A DNA stretch of 64,000 nt from Myxococcota bacterium (GCA_020630615.1 JAHDBA010000001.1:14838-78837), one strand, 5' to 3'; counted from the first letter of the stretch, positions 35,652 to 45,825 are shown. A program made the numbers and translations. Notes: generated by a model not told the origin, from the letters alone.

Positions 35652-35734
35652 AGTTCACCCATTTGGCCATCGAAAAATGAGCCCGGATAAGAAAGAGTAC
35701 TGAGGAGCGCTGATAAAAGTATGCGGGTGGTGCT

Positions 35735-35926
35735 TTAAAACTTCATTCCATTTTTGGCTCTGAATTTGATCCAGTCCCAGCCTGCATATGCGCTTCCGAC
35801 AAGGACAACACCGCCAACCCACGGGGCTAAGAGTGCACCCGCTCCCAAGCCAATCGCAGCTGAACCTAGGAAGGTATAGCGTTTCTTTTTCTCTTCCCGT
35901 TCACGGCGTTGGATAAGGTTTCCCAT
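35735..35926 (-). CDS. Small Gly-rich membrane protein
   Basis: ATG 35926 is preceded by GGAGG five bases away; the in-frame upstream extension to 35971 is ignored. The 63 residues have a very basic N terminus (RREREEKKKR) and two closely spaced Gly-rich hydrophobic segments (FLGSAAIGLGAGALLAP and VGGVVLVGSAYAG), a glycine-zipper-like hairpin. Function unknown. Confidence 0.65.
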   Translation of the reverse strand: MGNLIQRREREEKKKRYTFLGSAAIGLGAGALLAPWVGGVVLVGSAYAGWDWIKFRAKNGMKF

Positions 35927-36019
35927 AGTAGCCTCCAAAATCATCTTAGAGCAAGAGCTCTTTCGTGTCATGAATTTGAAGAAAGAATTATATTCAATGC
36001 GTGAAAAGAAAAAGCATTT

Positions 36020-36047
36020 TTGACATCCCGGCTCGACCGGCTAACCT
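36020..36047 (+). promoter_or_regulatory. Candidate promoter of the smaller Cys-rich lipoprotein gene
   Basis: TTGACA at 36020-36025 and TAACCT at 36042-36047 with a 16-base spacer, about 40 bases before ATG 36087. The spacer contains the small palindrome CCGGCTCGACCGG. Confidence 0.4.
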
Positions 36048-36086
36048 AAAATGAAGCTTCAGTTTGTCCTATAAGGCGGAATTTCT

Positions 36087-37382
36087 ATGAACAACATCAA
36101 ACATATCCTTTTCACATTGGGGTCCGGCCTCGTGCTGTTCACACTTTTTACAGCTTCGTGTAGCCAAGACTCCTCAACTGAACTTAGTGGTGAGGGCATC
36201 AATCAACCTTGCGTAAGCAGCCAAGATTGTATCGATGCCTTTGGTCACGCGGCCTATGTGTGTGCGTCCGGTTTTTGTCAGTTTAATTGTGTCAATGCGA
36301 GTGAATGTCCAGACGGGTACGAATGTAACGGCGGCTATTGTGCAGCCGGTGCCACTGGCGAGCCTGATAATGGTGCGACCTGTCAAAGCAGATGCGATTG
36401 TGGGCCAGGGCAGTTGTGCACCAATTCGTCCTGTGTGGCCTCCAATGCAGGCCCAGGAGATACTTGTTTAACCAATGAAGACTGTCCGACAGGTCAAGAC
36501 TCTTGTGGCGCTCTCCTCTGCGTTGATGATGGTTCACAAAAAACATGCAAGGTTGCTGTCTGTCAAAACGATTCGGATTGCGCCGGTCAGTTTGGCTGTA
36601 CGAATCCGGCAGAGCCATGTGTTTGTGACGCGAACCTTCAATGCGTGCAAGGTAACGCGGCTAGCGGTTGTGTCTCCAACAGTGATTGCGAGAACGATGA
36701 GTATTGTGACTTTAGTGCGGGCTCACCCGGCGTGTGTTTGTCTAATGCATCATCATGTACAAGCAGTGCGCAGTGCCCCGGGGACCAAGTTTGTAATCTG
36801 ACAACAAATACTTGCGTTCCCCCAGGCGGTGATACCCAAACAGGGCCTAGCGGCGGTTCATGTTCAACAGACTTTGATTGCAACCGTGGTGATTGTGCAA
36901 CGGGCCAATGCGAGTATTGTGATAATCCAACGAGTGAGCAAGATGCGGGAACATGTCGTAGCGGATGCGCTTCCAACACCCAGTGTGACGTAAGCGCAAA
37001 CCTTTTATGTGACAGTGCTTCAAATACCTGTGTGCAAAGTGACACACCAATCGATCAGAACACGGGTGTGTGCGACACCAACTCTGGCACAATGGGTATC
37101 GGTGACACATGTTTTACCTGTGAAGATTGTCAGGCGGGTCTTGGTTGCGACGTGTTAGGTGGCTCAGTTTGTAAGCAGAAATGTGATTTGTTAACATGCG
37201 GGCTACTGGGTGACACCGGTGGCGTGCCCCTTCCAATTCCAGGTTTAGGTGGGGGTGGTGAATGTTGTCCTGCGGGTCAAACATGCGGATTTGGTACCGA
37301 TATTGGTGACATCGGTGGCGGCGGCGGGTTCGAAGATCTATTGGTTGGATTCTGCAATGATGCCGCTGCAGGCGCTCCCTAG
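36087..37382 (+). CDS. Cys-rich lipoprotein related to the giant protein
   Basis: 431 residues with a lipoprotein signal (hydrophobic LFTLFTASC, Cys near residue 26) and a body of Cys-rich steps (CVSSQDC, ECPDGYECNGGYC, CSTDFDCNRGDC, CASNTQCDVS) like those of the giant protein, but without the NGxE repeats or the C-terminal sorting tail. The C-terminal 90 residues are Gly-rich (IPGLGGGGECC, GGGGFEDLL). Likely an outer-surface, disulfide-stabilised lipoprotein. A terminator follows 77 bases later. Confidence 0.8.
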   Translation: MNNIKHILFTLGSGLVLFTLFTASCSQDSSTELSGEGINQPCVSSQDCIDAFGHAAYVCASGFCQFNCVNASECPDGYECNGGYCAAGATGEPDNGATCQSRCDCGPGQLCTNSSCVASNAGPGDTCLTNEDCPTGQDSCGALLCVDDGSQKTCKVAVCQNDSDCAGQFGCTNPAEPCVCDANLQCVQGNAASGCVSNSDCENDEYCDFSAGSPGVCLSNASSCTSSAQCPGDQVCNLTTNTCVPPGGDTQTGPSGGSCSTDFDCNRGDCATGQCEYCDNPTSEQDAGTCRSGCASNTQCDVSANLLCDSASNTCVQSDTPIDQNTGVCDTNSGTMGIGDTCFTCEDCQAGLGCDVLGGSVCKQKCDLLTCGLLGDTGGVPLPIPGLGGGGECCPAGQTCGFGTDIGDIGGGGGFEDLLVGFCNDAAAGAP

Positions 37383-37458
37383 TTTATGAGTTCAAGTTTC
37401 TGTGCGCTGAGAAATGCCTCAGAAACGAATTTATAATGGTGTACGTGAACGATAAGTG

Positions 37459-37484
37459 ACCGACCCATGTCGGTTATTTTTATT
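37459..37484 (+). terminator. Intrinsic terminator after the Cys-rich lipoprotein gene
   Basis: ACCGAC-CCAT-GTCGGT is a 6-pair stem followed by TATTTTTATT. It lies between two convergent genes. Confidence 0.65.
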
Positions 37485-37512
37485 GGGATCGGCATTCGGT
37501 ACGAAAGAGAGC

Positions 37513-39126
37513 TTAGAAAGTCAGGCCACCGACAAGTGAAAGTTTAAAGCCTTCAGAATGAGCACTGCGATAAGCACTAATTGAACGAAGGCCGGGCCCT
37601 AAGATCCAGATCCGCTTCATGGTAAAGCGTGGGCCAAAAGAAAATGTAAGACGATCTCCAATCGCTTTTGATACGAGAAGTTCAATATTCACCAAAAGTT
37701 GAGGATGAATATTGAGTGCGTAACCCTTCAAAACATCGCCTTCGGATGTGTTTGAATTACCGTCAGCGGTTTGCACATCGTCACGCACCGGGGTAACAGG
37801 GCCAATCTCTGAGGCGTCACTGTCATATTTCAAACCCGGGTTTGGCAAGAGCCCGGCTGCACCAAGGTAGAGACCACCACGAAATCTGAGGTTCAGTTTC
37901 TGCTTTCGAAACGAGCGCAGATGAAAAACAGGTCCAATAGCTCCACCTACATTTAAAGGATAGCGTTCATAAGGGCTGCTCTCGACAATGGGAATTTGTG
38001 CATTTATTTTTAGGCCGATACCCAAACCAGCACTTAGTTGAGGCGCGTGTTGTTGTAAGAGCAACATATGAAGACGTAGCACTGTAGTCGCGACAAGGTC
38101 ACTGCCGGTCTGCGAGTTGTGTGCGTTAAAACTGAATGCAAGGTCACTAAAGAGTGTGAGTTTCGCGGCAAAACGCTCCGACCAAAGCTGCAATAGGCCC
38201 CCGCTTAAGCTTTGGCTTTGAAATCCTGGTTCCGGATGCCCCTGAGCGTCGCTCGAGAAACTCGAGGACTCAAGTTCAGGGCCAAGGTGAAACCCCAGTT
38301 CACTTCCAACTTTAAGTTTAGAGTCAGAAGTGAATCTTGGTTGGCCACTCTCAACCTTTCCATCTTGTGTATCTTCGCCAGATAAAGGCAGTGGTTTTTT
38401 TGAAGAGTCTTCTTCACTGACACTTCGTCTTCTCCACGGTTTGGAAGCACCATCGAGTGCCGAGAGATCTGAAGCAGAAATCCAGCCTTTTCTCATACCA
38501 ATTTGGACATAAAAATGTGAACGCGTGTCGTTGGATGCCTGAACATAACACTCTGTTCCTGAAACGATCGCTATGCCTTCCGCTGCTCGTGCTTCATTGG
38601 ACTCAACTTGCATCGCAGTCGATCGGGTAATTACGCCTTTGAAAGGCTTGATATAGTTGAGCTTAAGTTTTCCCGCCCGCGCCAACTCTTCGGAATCATC
38701 AACTTGTGATTCGAAGTGGCCACTGGAGTCCCCACGTGAAACCCATGCAAGTGTCTCAAAACTGTCCTCAATAAGAAAGGTAGATTTATCCAATGTATCA
38801 ATCACGGGATAACACCCCGAACGTGTCAAGCTTCTATCCAGTTCGTGCAGGATGGATGGTGTTTTATAGATTTGGGTTCCTTCTTCAAACCATAGTTGCC
38901 CGGCTGTACAACTTTCATCTTCAGGATACGCCTTCAGGTCTGGTCCCAGACTTCGATCGGATTCATCTTTAGGATCTTCGAAGTCAACAGTATCTCCCGA
39001 TTGTGATTCTGCAACGAGAGGGTGACAACAGAGAAGAATACACCAGATGAAGTACTTCGAGCTTGGGCGCAACAAAACCCTTAACTTTAACCAGCAAAAA
39101 TCAAAGGAAGAGCTCTTTTGTATCAT
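37513..39126 (-). CDS. Secreted protein with SH3-like part and beta-barrel-like end
   Basis: 537 residues with an N-terminal membrane or signal helix (YFIWCILLCCHPLVAES). Residues about 65-235 look like two SH3b-type modules (CTAGQLWFEEGTQIYKTPS; VQASNDTRSHFYVQIGMRKGWIS), then a low-complexity linker (about 240-290). The C-terminal 230 residues have alternating beta-strands ending in Phe (LSLVGGLTF), as in outer-membrane barrel proteins. An envelope role such as peptidoglycan-binding barrel protein is plausible; no family name can be given. Confidence 0.65.
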   Translation of the reverse strand: MIQKSSSFDFCWLKLRVLLRPSSKYFIWCILLCCHPLVAESQSGDTVDFEDPKDESDRSLGPDLKAYPEDESCTAGQLWFEEGTQIYKTPSILHELDRSLTRSGCYPVIDTLDKSTFLIEDSFETLAWVSRGDSSGHFESQVDDSEELARAGKLKLNYIKPFKGVITRSTAMQVESNEARAAEGIAIVSGTECYVQASNDTRSHFYVQIGMRKGWISASDLSALDGASKPWRRRSVSEEDSSKKPLPLSGEDTQDGKVESGQPRFTSDSKLKVGSELGFHLGPELESSSFSSDAQGHPEPGFQSQSLSGGLLQLWSERFAAKLTLFSDLAFSFNAHNSQTGSDLVATTVLRLHMLLLQQHAPQLSAGLGIGLKINAQIPIVESSPYERYPLNVGGAIGPVFHLRSFRKQKLNLRFRGGLYLGAAGLLPNPGLKYDSDASEIGPVTPVRDDVQTADGNSNTSEGDVLKGYALNIHPQLLVNIELLVSKAIGDRLTFSFGPRFTMKRIWILGPGLRSISAYRSAHSEGFKLSLVGGLTF

Positions 39127-39138
39127 GAGTTCAACTTA

Positions 39139-39969
39139 TCAGAGATTCTCACGAAGAGCAGATTCTAGAGCAGTTTTTCCATCGGTTTTCGAGTCGCGAT
39201 ATTTGATGATGACGGGCGTGGAAATTTGGAGCCCGAGCGATTGTGCGTACTCACTTCGGTGGGGCCTGCTTCCAGGGATGACAACAGCGCCTTCGGGAAC
39301 AGTCAAAGGCTCATTCTCAGAACTCAAAACCCTCTCATGAACCAAATCCACGACACGGGTACTTTGGGTTATGATGACACCTGCGCCGATTACAGCGCGT
39401 TTTGATACTCGGCATCCTTCCAATACAGCGGAGTTTGCACCCAAAAGCACGTCATCTTCAACGATGACGGGTAGTGCACCCACAGGTTCAAGAACGCCAC
39501 CCAACTGGGCACCCGCCGAAATGTGGACCTTCTCCCCCACCTGAGCACAACTACCAACCAATGCATTGGAGTCAACCATTGAGCTTTGACCCACAAATGC
39601 GCCAACATTAACATAGCTCGGAGGCATCATGACAACACCTTGACCTAGATGCGCGCCTCTTCTGACACTTGTACCACCAGGCACGATACGAACTTGATCT
39701 CCAAGAGTCCATTGACGTGCCGGATAGGTGTCTTTGTCGATGAATGACAGTGAGCCCGCAGCACTCATGTCTCGGAGTATCCCCATTCGAAAACCCACCA
39801 GAATCGCTTGTTTAACTTTTGCGTTGGCCTCCCAACCCTTTTTCGTCGGGCTTGCTGCACGAATTTCACCTTCTTCCAGCCCGCTTAGGAAAGTTTCGAA
39901 AAGACTGGCAAAATCACATTGCGATAGTTCGGGGTCAAGCAGGCTGTTGAGGGTTGAATCGTAGTTCAC
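39139..39969 (-). CDS. dapD: Tetrahydrodipicolinate N-succinyltransferase DapD
   Basis: Acylates tetrahydrodipicolinate in the succinylase branch of lysine/diaminopimelate synthesis, a cytosolic trimer. GTG 39969 is the best start (AAAGGAGAGC upstream), giving 276 residues; the open frame runs 12 codons further and would overlap dapE. The left-handed beta-helix hexapeptide repeats are clear ([38 protein letters not shown]). Conserved VGSCAQVG and GVLEP motifs are present. It follows dapE by 22 bases, forming an operon. Confidence 0.93.
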   Translation of the reverse strand: MNYDSTLNSLLDPELSQCDFASLFETFLSGLEEGEIRAASPTKKGWEANAKVKQAILVGFRMGILRDMSAAGSLSFIDKDTYPARQWTLGDQVRIVPGGTSVRRGAHLGQGVVMMPPSYVNVGAFVGQSSMVDSNALVGSCAQVGEKVHISAGAQLGGVLEPVGALPVIVEDDVLLGANSAVLEGCRVSKRAVIGAGVIITQSTRVVDLVHERVLSSENEPLTVPEGAVVIPGSRPHRSEYAQSLGLQISTPVIIKYRDSKTDGKTALESALRENL

Positions 39970-39991
39970 AAAGCTCTCCTTTTGAGTGAGC

Positions 39992-41032
39992 CTAGGCTGT
40001 ATCACCTTTCATAAGGCGTCTACACAGTTCTGCGTAGGTTTGTACACTTTCTTCAAGGTCGTGGATTCGAATCACTTCGTGAGAGGTATGTGCATCAAGG
40101 ATTGAGCCCGGCCCGTACAACAAGGGTTCGCCAATCGATGCGAGATGCGGGATGTCACAGCCAAAAGAAACCGTACACGTTTCAAAACCGGAAACCTCAG
40201 TGAGTCGCATGGGTGACGAAGCACTATGCACGACGAGCTCACTCCCATCTTGGCATGCCCCTTCAATCTCATGAATCAATTCGTTATGATCTTTAGAGGT
40301 GCGCATCACAAGCTTTGCGCTGGCACTTGGAGCAATGACATTCCCTGCAAGGCCTCCTTCTAAGGTTCCAACATTGAGTGTGGTCTCGCCAAAAAGAGGG
40401 TCTTGATGCCAATCGCGATCCAAGAGTCGGTTCAACGTATCGATCAAGCGATGTGTCGCAGAGGGCCCCAACTCTGGATATGCAGAATGCCCTGCTTGAC
40501 CTTGGGTCTTGAGCTCAAACGCAAGTGCACCTTTGGTCGCAATACAAAGTTTTGAATCTGTGGGTTCACCGTTGATGAAGTAATCCACTTTGGGCGCGAA
40601 ACCTTGAGCTGCCTTTTTTGCGCCGTCTGAATTTGTTTCCTCCCCAACCACAAAAAGAAGAGCGACCTTTTCACGGGTTGCTGCATCCAACGACTCCGCA
40701 GCACAGATCATCGATGCAACAAGACCCTTTGCATCACAAACACCTCGCCCAAAAAGGTGATCTTCTCGATGTTCAGCAGGGTAAAAGGGGGGAACAGTGT
40801 CGATATGACTGGTCAAAAGTATCTTAAGACCCTCTTTTGAATCTGGACTTTGGGTCGCTAAAATATTCTTGCGTTCAGAAGAACCCACTTCTTGTGTCTC
40901 AACATGCCAACCAAGAGCCTCAAGGTAGTGCTTCAACCAAACACCAACCTCACCCTCAATACCTGTCGTAGATTCTATCGAGCAAAGTTTTAGAGTTAGA
41001 TCAACAACAGAGAGGGGTGTTTGTGCAGTCAT
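39992..41032 (-). CDS. dapE: M20 peptidase, probable succinyl-diaminopimelate desuccinylase
   Basis: 346 residues of the M20 di-zinc family: [11 protein letters not shown] (first zinc His and the catalytic-base region Asp), [13 protein letters not shown] (bridging Asp), [10 protein letters not shown] (catalytic Glu and zinc Glu), and a dimerisation lid (about 175-285). It is first in a two-gene operon with dapD, so the substrate is most likely N-succinyl-LL-diaminopimelate. Acetylornithine deacetylase (argE type) is the alternative by sequence alone. No other dap genes are adjacent. Confidence 0.85.
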   Translation of the reverse strand: MTAQTPLSVVDLTLKLCSIESTTGIEGEVGVWLKHYLEALGWHVETQEVGSSERKNILATQSPDSKEGLKILLTSHIDTVPPFYPAEHREDHLFGRGVCDAKGLVASMICAAESLDAATREKVALLFVVGEETNSDGAKKAAQGFAPKVDYFINGEPTDSKLCIATKGALAFELKTQGQAGHSAYPELGPSATHRLIDTLNRLLDRDWHQDPLFGETTLNVGTLEGGLAGNVIAPSASAKLVMRTSKDHNELIHEIEGACQDGSELVVHSASSPMRLTEVSGFETCTVSFGCDIPHLASIGEPLLYGPGSILDAHTSHEVIRIHDLEESVQTYAELCRRLMKGDTA

Positions 41033-41090
41033 ATAAGCTTCTTAACCACTACAACTGCCTTTGTTAACCCGTGCTCTACCAGCCCCGAAA

Positions 41091-41891
41091 TTAAGATTCG
41101 CTGCGCAAGCGAAGACCAATATATGCGGGTGCGCATTCACCGCGCTGTATCATTTGCAAAATTTCACAGACGTCTTCTTCGAGGTCGTGAAACGATACCC
41201 CAAAGGATGCATAACGTGAAGGTAGATTAACATTGTTGGCCTTCACCCAGGCCACCTGGCCGCCGAGCTGATACTCTTGGTCGTTCACACGAAGTGCAAT
41301 ATCCACTTCACTTTTTTGTTTTAGGGCCAAATCAAAGTTGTCCAAGGCACGAATTTGCATGCCACCGTCTGAAAGGTCGCTAATTTGAAGCTTTTGCTCC
41401 GGGTCATCTTCTTGCGCAATCGAGAGCGAAACACGAACCCGCTCATGTTGTCGTGATGCTTCTACATTGTTTAAAGCGAAAAGATGGGCAAGGGCTGAAG
41501 CGAGTCGTCCTCGTTCATTGTGAAACCACGACTCATCCAAGTGAAGCCCTGCTTCGTAGATCTCATTCCCATGAAAATCCTTGCGGCTTCGTACCCATGT
41601 AACTCTTGCTTCATTGTGTAGCGCACCATCCTCTTCGTCACCAGAGTCAACGAAGAGTTTTAAAACTTCACCGTCTTGAATTGGCGAAGAACTCTCAACG
41701 CGCAAACCCCGTGGTGAAATATCAACAGCAAGTGCTTCGCCTTCTAAAGTGGGATTGTCCTTGGATTGAAAACGGATTCGAAGCTGCATATCAACCCGGG
41801 GATCATCATTACGCTTGTTCGTTTGCGCGTTTAATGCACCGGGTATCTCATTGTTCATACCAGTCTTTGATTCAACACTTTGTGGGTTCAT
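41091..41891 (-). CDS. Protein with two PilZ-type domains
   Basis: 266 residues from ATG 41891 (GAGGTG upstream). Domain 1 (about 28-130) has DPRVDMQLRIRF and DISPRGLRVESSSP; domain 2 (about 143-255) has QHERVRVSLS and DLSDGGMQIRAL. These match the PilZ pattern of an RxxxR-like start and D/N-x-S-xx-G. In each domain the second Arg of the RxxxR motif is not clearly in place, so c-di-GMP binding may be weak. PilZ proteins link c-di-GMP to motility or secretion; a gliding or pilus link is inference. Confidence 0.75.
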   Translation of the reverse strand: MNPQSVESKTGMNNEIPGALNAQTNKRNDDPRVDMQLRIRFQSKDNPTLEGEALAVDISPRGLRVESSSPIQDGEVLKLFVDSGDEEDGALHNEARVTWVRSRKDFHGNEIYEAGLHLDESWFHNERGRLASALAHLFALNNVEASRQHERVRVSLSIAQEDDPEQKLQISDLSDGGMQIRALDNFDLALKQKSEVDIALRVNDQEYQLGGQVAWVKANNVNLPSRYASFGVSFHDLEEDVCEILQMIQRGECAPAYIGLRLRSES

Positions 41892-42019
41892 GACTACACC
41901 TCATCGATCATTTCAGGTTTAGCATGAAGGCAAAGAAAAATGCCAAGGTGCTTTTGAAAAAACAGTTTGAAAGTCACATCGAAGTGTTCAGAAGTCTGGC
42001 ACGCTTTCTATTAAAACCG

Positions 42020-42649
42020 TTAATCTTCTTCGAAAGTGAGAAGCATTTCAAAGTCACCCGGGTAACTCACACCCGAGGCATCACTCCATGAGTCTGCAAC
42101 CAAGTAGTATGTTCCTGCGTCTAGAAAAGAACCAACGTTGAGGTGTCCACGATCAAGACAGGATTCATAGTCAAGGTTGCTTAAAATATGAAGATCAACA
42201 TCGACACTTTGATCCTCTTCCGTGTTTAGAAGTTCGGCTTGGAAAAGACCGGGTTCTTTGAGCGCAATCGCATAAACTCGTTCGGGGCCATATTCACCAA
42301 TACCGGGGCCACACCCATATTCATCAAAGACCTCCAGTCCTTCAACTGTCGTGTCCTCCACCAAAACCGGGAAGCGGTCAAAGCATGCAGAAACCAGCGC
42401 GTTGGATTCGCTTGTGTGACCCATTTGCTCACAGGGGCTCATCTCTCGAGTACGCTGCTCAATCTCCCACTCGCTTCCCTCTTGTTCATCCTTCGCGTCA
42501 ACAAGACTTGAGACTTCAAGTGTCCTCGCCGACTGTGCGTTTGTGTGCGAATCGTCAATCGCATCAATCTCGAAACTATAAGCGTCATTCGCGCTACCAC
42601 ATCCAACCACACTACTTAGAAGTGCAAACCTCAAACCAGCGCTAAGCAT
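42020..42649 (-). CDS. Lipoprotein with PPC-like beta domain
   Basis: I prefer ATG 42649 (lipoprotein signal LLSSVVGC, Cys near residue 16); the open frame extends to 42748 but that start lacks a signal sequence. The C-terminal 115 residues (GPERVYAIALKEPGLF, VDVDLHILSNLDYESC, LDAGTYYLVADSW) match the bacterial pre-peptidase C-terminal type beta-sandwich common in secreted myxobacterial proteins. The middle is acidic and Ser-rich. No enzymatic domain is attached. Confidence 0.7.
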   Translation of the reverse strand: MLSAGLRFALLSSVVGCGSANDAYSFEIDAIDDSHTNAQSARTLEVSSLVDAKDEQEGSEWEIEQRTREMSPCEQMGHTSESNALVSACFDRFPVLVEDTTVEGLEVFDEYGCGPGIGEYGPERVYAIALKEPGLFQAELLNTEEDQSVDVDLHILSNLDYESCLDRGHLNVGSFLDAGTYYLVADSWSDASGVSYPGDFEMLLTFEED

Positions 42650-42866
42650 GAAGTGAGTTTTACCAAAAGCTTTCGCGGATCTTCGCCCCAGCAACGCAAT
42701 CAAAGCTGCGTGTGAAAGTGATCGAGAATGGTAAAAACGATGCCCCATATAAATTGAGTAGCATCAAGTCAAAGTGGAGATCCAACTCCTGACCAAGTGT
42801 GTTGTATAATGAAACACTTCGTTTCGTTGAGTTGCAGGTTTGACCTTTAAGTAAGCTTACCTGGAG

Positions 42867-44081
42867 TCACTCTTCGCGAATACGTCGATAAAAAGAGCTG
42901 TACGCATTTTCTCTATCTTTACGCGCGAAATGTTCAGGAACTTCTTTCACCAAGCCGTAAGACAAAAGCGAGATTCCACCAAGGGTCACCGCTGCCCCAC
43001 CCGCAACATAAGGGATATCGTCTTTGTCTGCACCTTCAATGAGAAGTGGTACGGCAACAAAAGAAGCTCCAAGTACTGTTAAAGACCCACCAAGAACGCT
43101 CTTCCACGGGAACCAAGCTCTCACTTCGCTCGGCGGACTTCGCATCGCGAGCGCTTTCTTTTCGATCACACTTCCAAGCTTACTCTTCAATTGGATCGAG
43201 ATTCCTAAATCTGTTCCAGAGAAGCTTTGTATGGGTATTCGAAGCTCATTCGCCCTTGATTCATTTTCTGTCGATTCAATTGTTGTGCTTGAAAAAAAAC
43301 ATTGATGCTCGTCTGCTACTAAGATGACACTCGCACCACTCCCGCTAGGGAGGTTGAGATTTTCGAGTATTGAGCGTTGACCTTCTTTCTCTTCCTTGCG
43401 AAATGCACGCACACTGCGAGCGTGGCCGTGTTCATTCCAGGTCATGTGTTTCCAATCGATTTGCATGCCGTCTTGAACTTCGATGTCGAGTTGAACTTTG
43501 TTTACACATTGCACGTTTGAAGCACTTTGCTCCTTTTGGGTTCTGTTTGATTCAGAGGCTGCAGGGAGACGCCACTGGAGCTTGCTTTCAATGGATGTTG
43601 GTGCGCGAACCTCCGCAATTTCGATACGATGAAAAGAATCCAAAAAGGTGCGTTCACAACGCCAATCGCGCAGACTGTCGTAATACCGACACGCATCGTT
43701 AATCTCACTTTGCGCCGGCGAGACTTCATTTTGAAAGGTACGTGTCAAATACGTTACTATGTTCAATGGGCCTGCAGTTTGAGCCTCAAGATGATCATCG
43801 TCGGGTGTGTTTTCAAAGCCAATACTGTTGAGTTTTTCCATCGCTTCTTGCGCTTTCTCGGCGCGATTGGCATCCATACCTAAAAAATGCCCCGATTCAC
43901 CATCGGGCAACTCAGAATCGGGTGTGTTCTGATGGCTATCACCCTCTTTCGAGTCGTGATCTTGTAGGCTTTCGACAGGACTCTCAATACCCCTATCGTC
44001 CCCGGAATGTTGTGCACCTAAACTTGAAGCGCTGAGCACTGTCGTTAATGCAAGAATCGCAATATGGGTCTCATGAAACAC
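42867..44081 (-). CDS. Exported protein with C-terminal membrane hairpin
   Basis: 404 residues with an N-terminal signal peptide (ILALTTVLSASSLGA), an acidic Asp/Ser-rich stretch to about residue 100, a roughly 200-residue unassigned central part with scattered Cys, and two C-terminal transmembrane helices (VLGGSLTVLGASFVAVPLLI and VAGGAAVTLGGISLLSYGL) before a basic tail. The arrangement resembles myxobacterial PEGA-type envelope proteins, but I see no PEGA motif. Function unknown. Confidence 0.6.
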   Translation of the reverse strand: MFHETHIAILALTTVLSASSLGAQHSGDDRGIESPVESLQDHDSKEGDSHQNTPDSELPDGESGHFLGMDANRAEKAQEAMEKLNSIGFENTPDDDHLEAQTAGPLNIVTYLTRTFQNEVSPAQSEINDACRYYDSLRDWRCERTFLDSFHRIEIAEVRAPTSIESKLQWRLPAASESNRTQKEQSASNVQCVNKVQLDIEVQDGMQIDWKHMTWNEHGHARSVRAFRKEEKEGQRSILENLNLPSGSGASVILVADEHQCFFSSTTIESTENESRANELRIPIQSFSGTDLGISIQLKSKLGSVIEKKALAMRSPPSEVRAWFPWKSVLGGSLTVLGASFVAVPLLIEGADKDDIPYVAGGAAVTLGGISLLSYGLVKEVPEHFARKDRENAYSSFYRRIREE

Positions 44082-44250
44082 ATGGCCAACATAGAGTTTT
44101 TTCTTCCAAAAAGTAAATTCGGTGTGCGAGAAAGAATCTATATTCTTGAAATAGGGCTTTCATGCCAATGGTATGAACAACCTCGGATCAGTATGTTCTT
44201 AGGAGAGAGTGAACTTGGCCCGCCTACCTTCATCCAGTTACCCTCATTGA

Positions 44251-44637
44251 ATGAATAGAAACATTGATGAAGGCAAAGCACGACGACGAAAGTTGGGCCT
44301 CATTCTGAGGGCAGTTCTTGTCCTCTGTTTTGGCATGATTGTTATGGGCATAAAAACTCGAAGCATAAAAGTCGCGGTAGGTGAAGACGCCCAACACGAA
44401 AAACCTAAAACAAACTTTGGGTCTCAGAAAAGAGAGCACACTTCTCACGATCAAAGAGCAGGTAAAAATGTTCACCCACAAGAGCTGGCTCTGAAGAAAA
44501 GTGCAAAAGCAATTCGAATATGCTCAAACGCGCTGTTGTCTTACATTACTGGGACGGCGTTCCCGACGACGAAGTCGATGAAGAAGTTGTCTTATCGTTG
44601 GGATGTCCTGCGCTCAGTATCAACTTCTTTGAGGTGA
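44251..44637 (+). CDS. Possible small membrane protein, perhaps frameshifted
   Basis: 128 residues with a basic N terminus, one transmembrane helix (LGLILRAVLVLCFGMIVMG, about 15-33) and a polar Lys/His-rich tail. The last 45 residues lack a protein-like pattern, whereas the frame two bases on, from ATG 44520 to TGA 44685-44687, encodes a plausible 55-residue continuation (VVLHYWDGVPDDEVDEEVVL, then INFFEVIEGYIDS). A frameshift near 44490-44520, or two separate short genes, are the options. No ribosome site is evident for ATG 44251. Confidence 0.35.
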   Translation: MNRNIDEGKARRRKLGLILRAVLVLCFGMIVMGIKTRSIKVAVGEDAQHEKPKTNFGSQKREHTSHDQRAGKNVHPQELALKKSAKAIRICSNALLSYITGTAFPTTKSMKKLSYRWDVLRSVSTSLR

Positions 44638-44778
44638 TTGAGGGATATATTGATTCAAAGCAGTTAACGCATTTGTTTATTCATTGAGTACTAATTTTCC
44701 CAGAGCTTTGTTTCTCATATGCGAACACTCATTGTTTTGAGACTTTATCGATCGAAGTTTCGCTGATACGCTACTTTC

Positions 44779-45792
44779 ATGCTGAAGCTTACAGCAAATA
44801 TAATTCTAATCGTGGGCCTTTGTACCCATGCATCTCAAGTGGGTGCACAAGGTCAATGCTGGGAGAATACTCAGGTTTTCCCGAATGCGATTTCTTTAGA
44901 TTATCCTGTGGTTTTGGTGCCAGGCTTTATGGGTTTCGAGGCAGGTCTTGGCGTCGACTATTTTTATGGTGTTCGGGATGCTCTAGAAAGCAAGGGCGTT
45001 CAAGTCTTTGAAGTAGTACTGTCACCCGTTGCTTCATCGGAGCATCGAGCATTGGAGCTTGGTTCCTATCTTCATCGAATCGTTGAGGAACAAGGAATTC
45101 AGAAATTCCATTTGATTGTCCACTCGCAAGGTGGGCTTGATGCACGTGTATTGCTTTCGTATGAATACTTCTCGAGTTTGGTCGTTGATGTCATCACGGT
45201 TGCCACGCCACATCGCGGTACCCCGGTGACTGATGCATTGCTTGAAGAGGGTGATGCGACATTGATATCGCGTACGGTCGAATGGTTGGGTGAAGGTGCA
45301 GCGCAAGTGTTGGACTCGAACCTCGAGTCACCTGAAGGAAGCATGCGTGAAGCCCTTGAGGCAGTCTCAGAAGCCGGGAGCGAAAAGATTGAACACAGGT
45401 ACGCGAATGTGAATACTTTGCCAATCTATTCAGTAGCGGGACACTCAAGTTCAGGCATCGAACACGGTATTTGCGAGAATGGCACATATTTTTCGAACTT
45501 CAGTCGGAGCGACACACTCAACTTTGCATTGAGGGCTACGGGAGCCTATTTGGAAAGTTCCTTCTCGACACAAGATGTGCGTTATCATGATGGTTTAATA
45601 CCCTTAAGCTCGCAGGTTTATGGGGAGTTTTTAGGCTGTATTCCTGCAGATCATTGGGATCAAGTCGGACAGCCACTTGGCCCGTCGCACTGGTGGACAG
45701 GCTTCGATCACATCAATCTCTATCTCGCTCTTGTCGATTATCTTGCACAAAAAGAAAGAGGAGCCGAAGCCCCTCAATGCTACGAGCAATAA
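44779..45792 (+). CDS. Secreted triacylglycerol lipase, alpha/beta hydrolase
   Basis: 337 residues with a signal peptide (IILIVGLCTHASQVGA). The alpha/beta-hydrolase core starts at YPVVLVPGFMGF (oxyanion region). The nucleophile elbow is LIVHSQGGLDAR (catalytic Ser), followed by TVATPHRGTPVTD, an Asp in YHDGLIPLSS and the His in FDHINLYLALVDYL. The pattern fits bacterial family I lipases such as Pseudomonas LipA, including the AxPHRGTP segment. A folding chaperone (lif) gene is not nearby. Cys residues near the ends (C27; C331-like) could form a disulfide. Confidence 0.85.
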   Translation: MLKLTANIILIVGLCTHASQVGAQGQCWENTQVFPNAISLDYPVVLVPGFMGFEAGLGVDYFYGVRDALESKGVQVFEVVLSPVASSEHRALELGSYLHRIVEEQGIQKFHLIVHSQGGLDARVLLSYEYFSSLVVDVITVATPHRGTPVTDALLEEGDATLISRTVEWLGEGAAQVLDSNLESPEGSMREALEAVSEAGSEKIEHRYANVNTLPIYSVAGHSSSGIEHGICENGTYFSNFSRSDTLNFALRATGAYLESSFSTQDVRYHDGLIPLSSQVYGEFLGCIPADHWDQVGQPLGPSHWWTGFDHINLYLALVDYLAQKERGAEAPQCYEQ

Positions 45793-45825
45793 ACCTGAAG
45801 TCTATCGCTCCAATGTAATCAAAAC

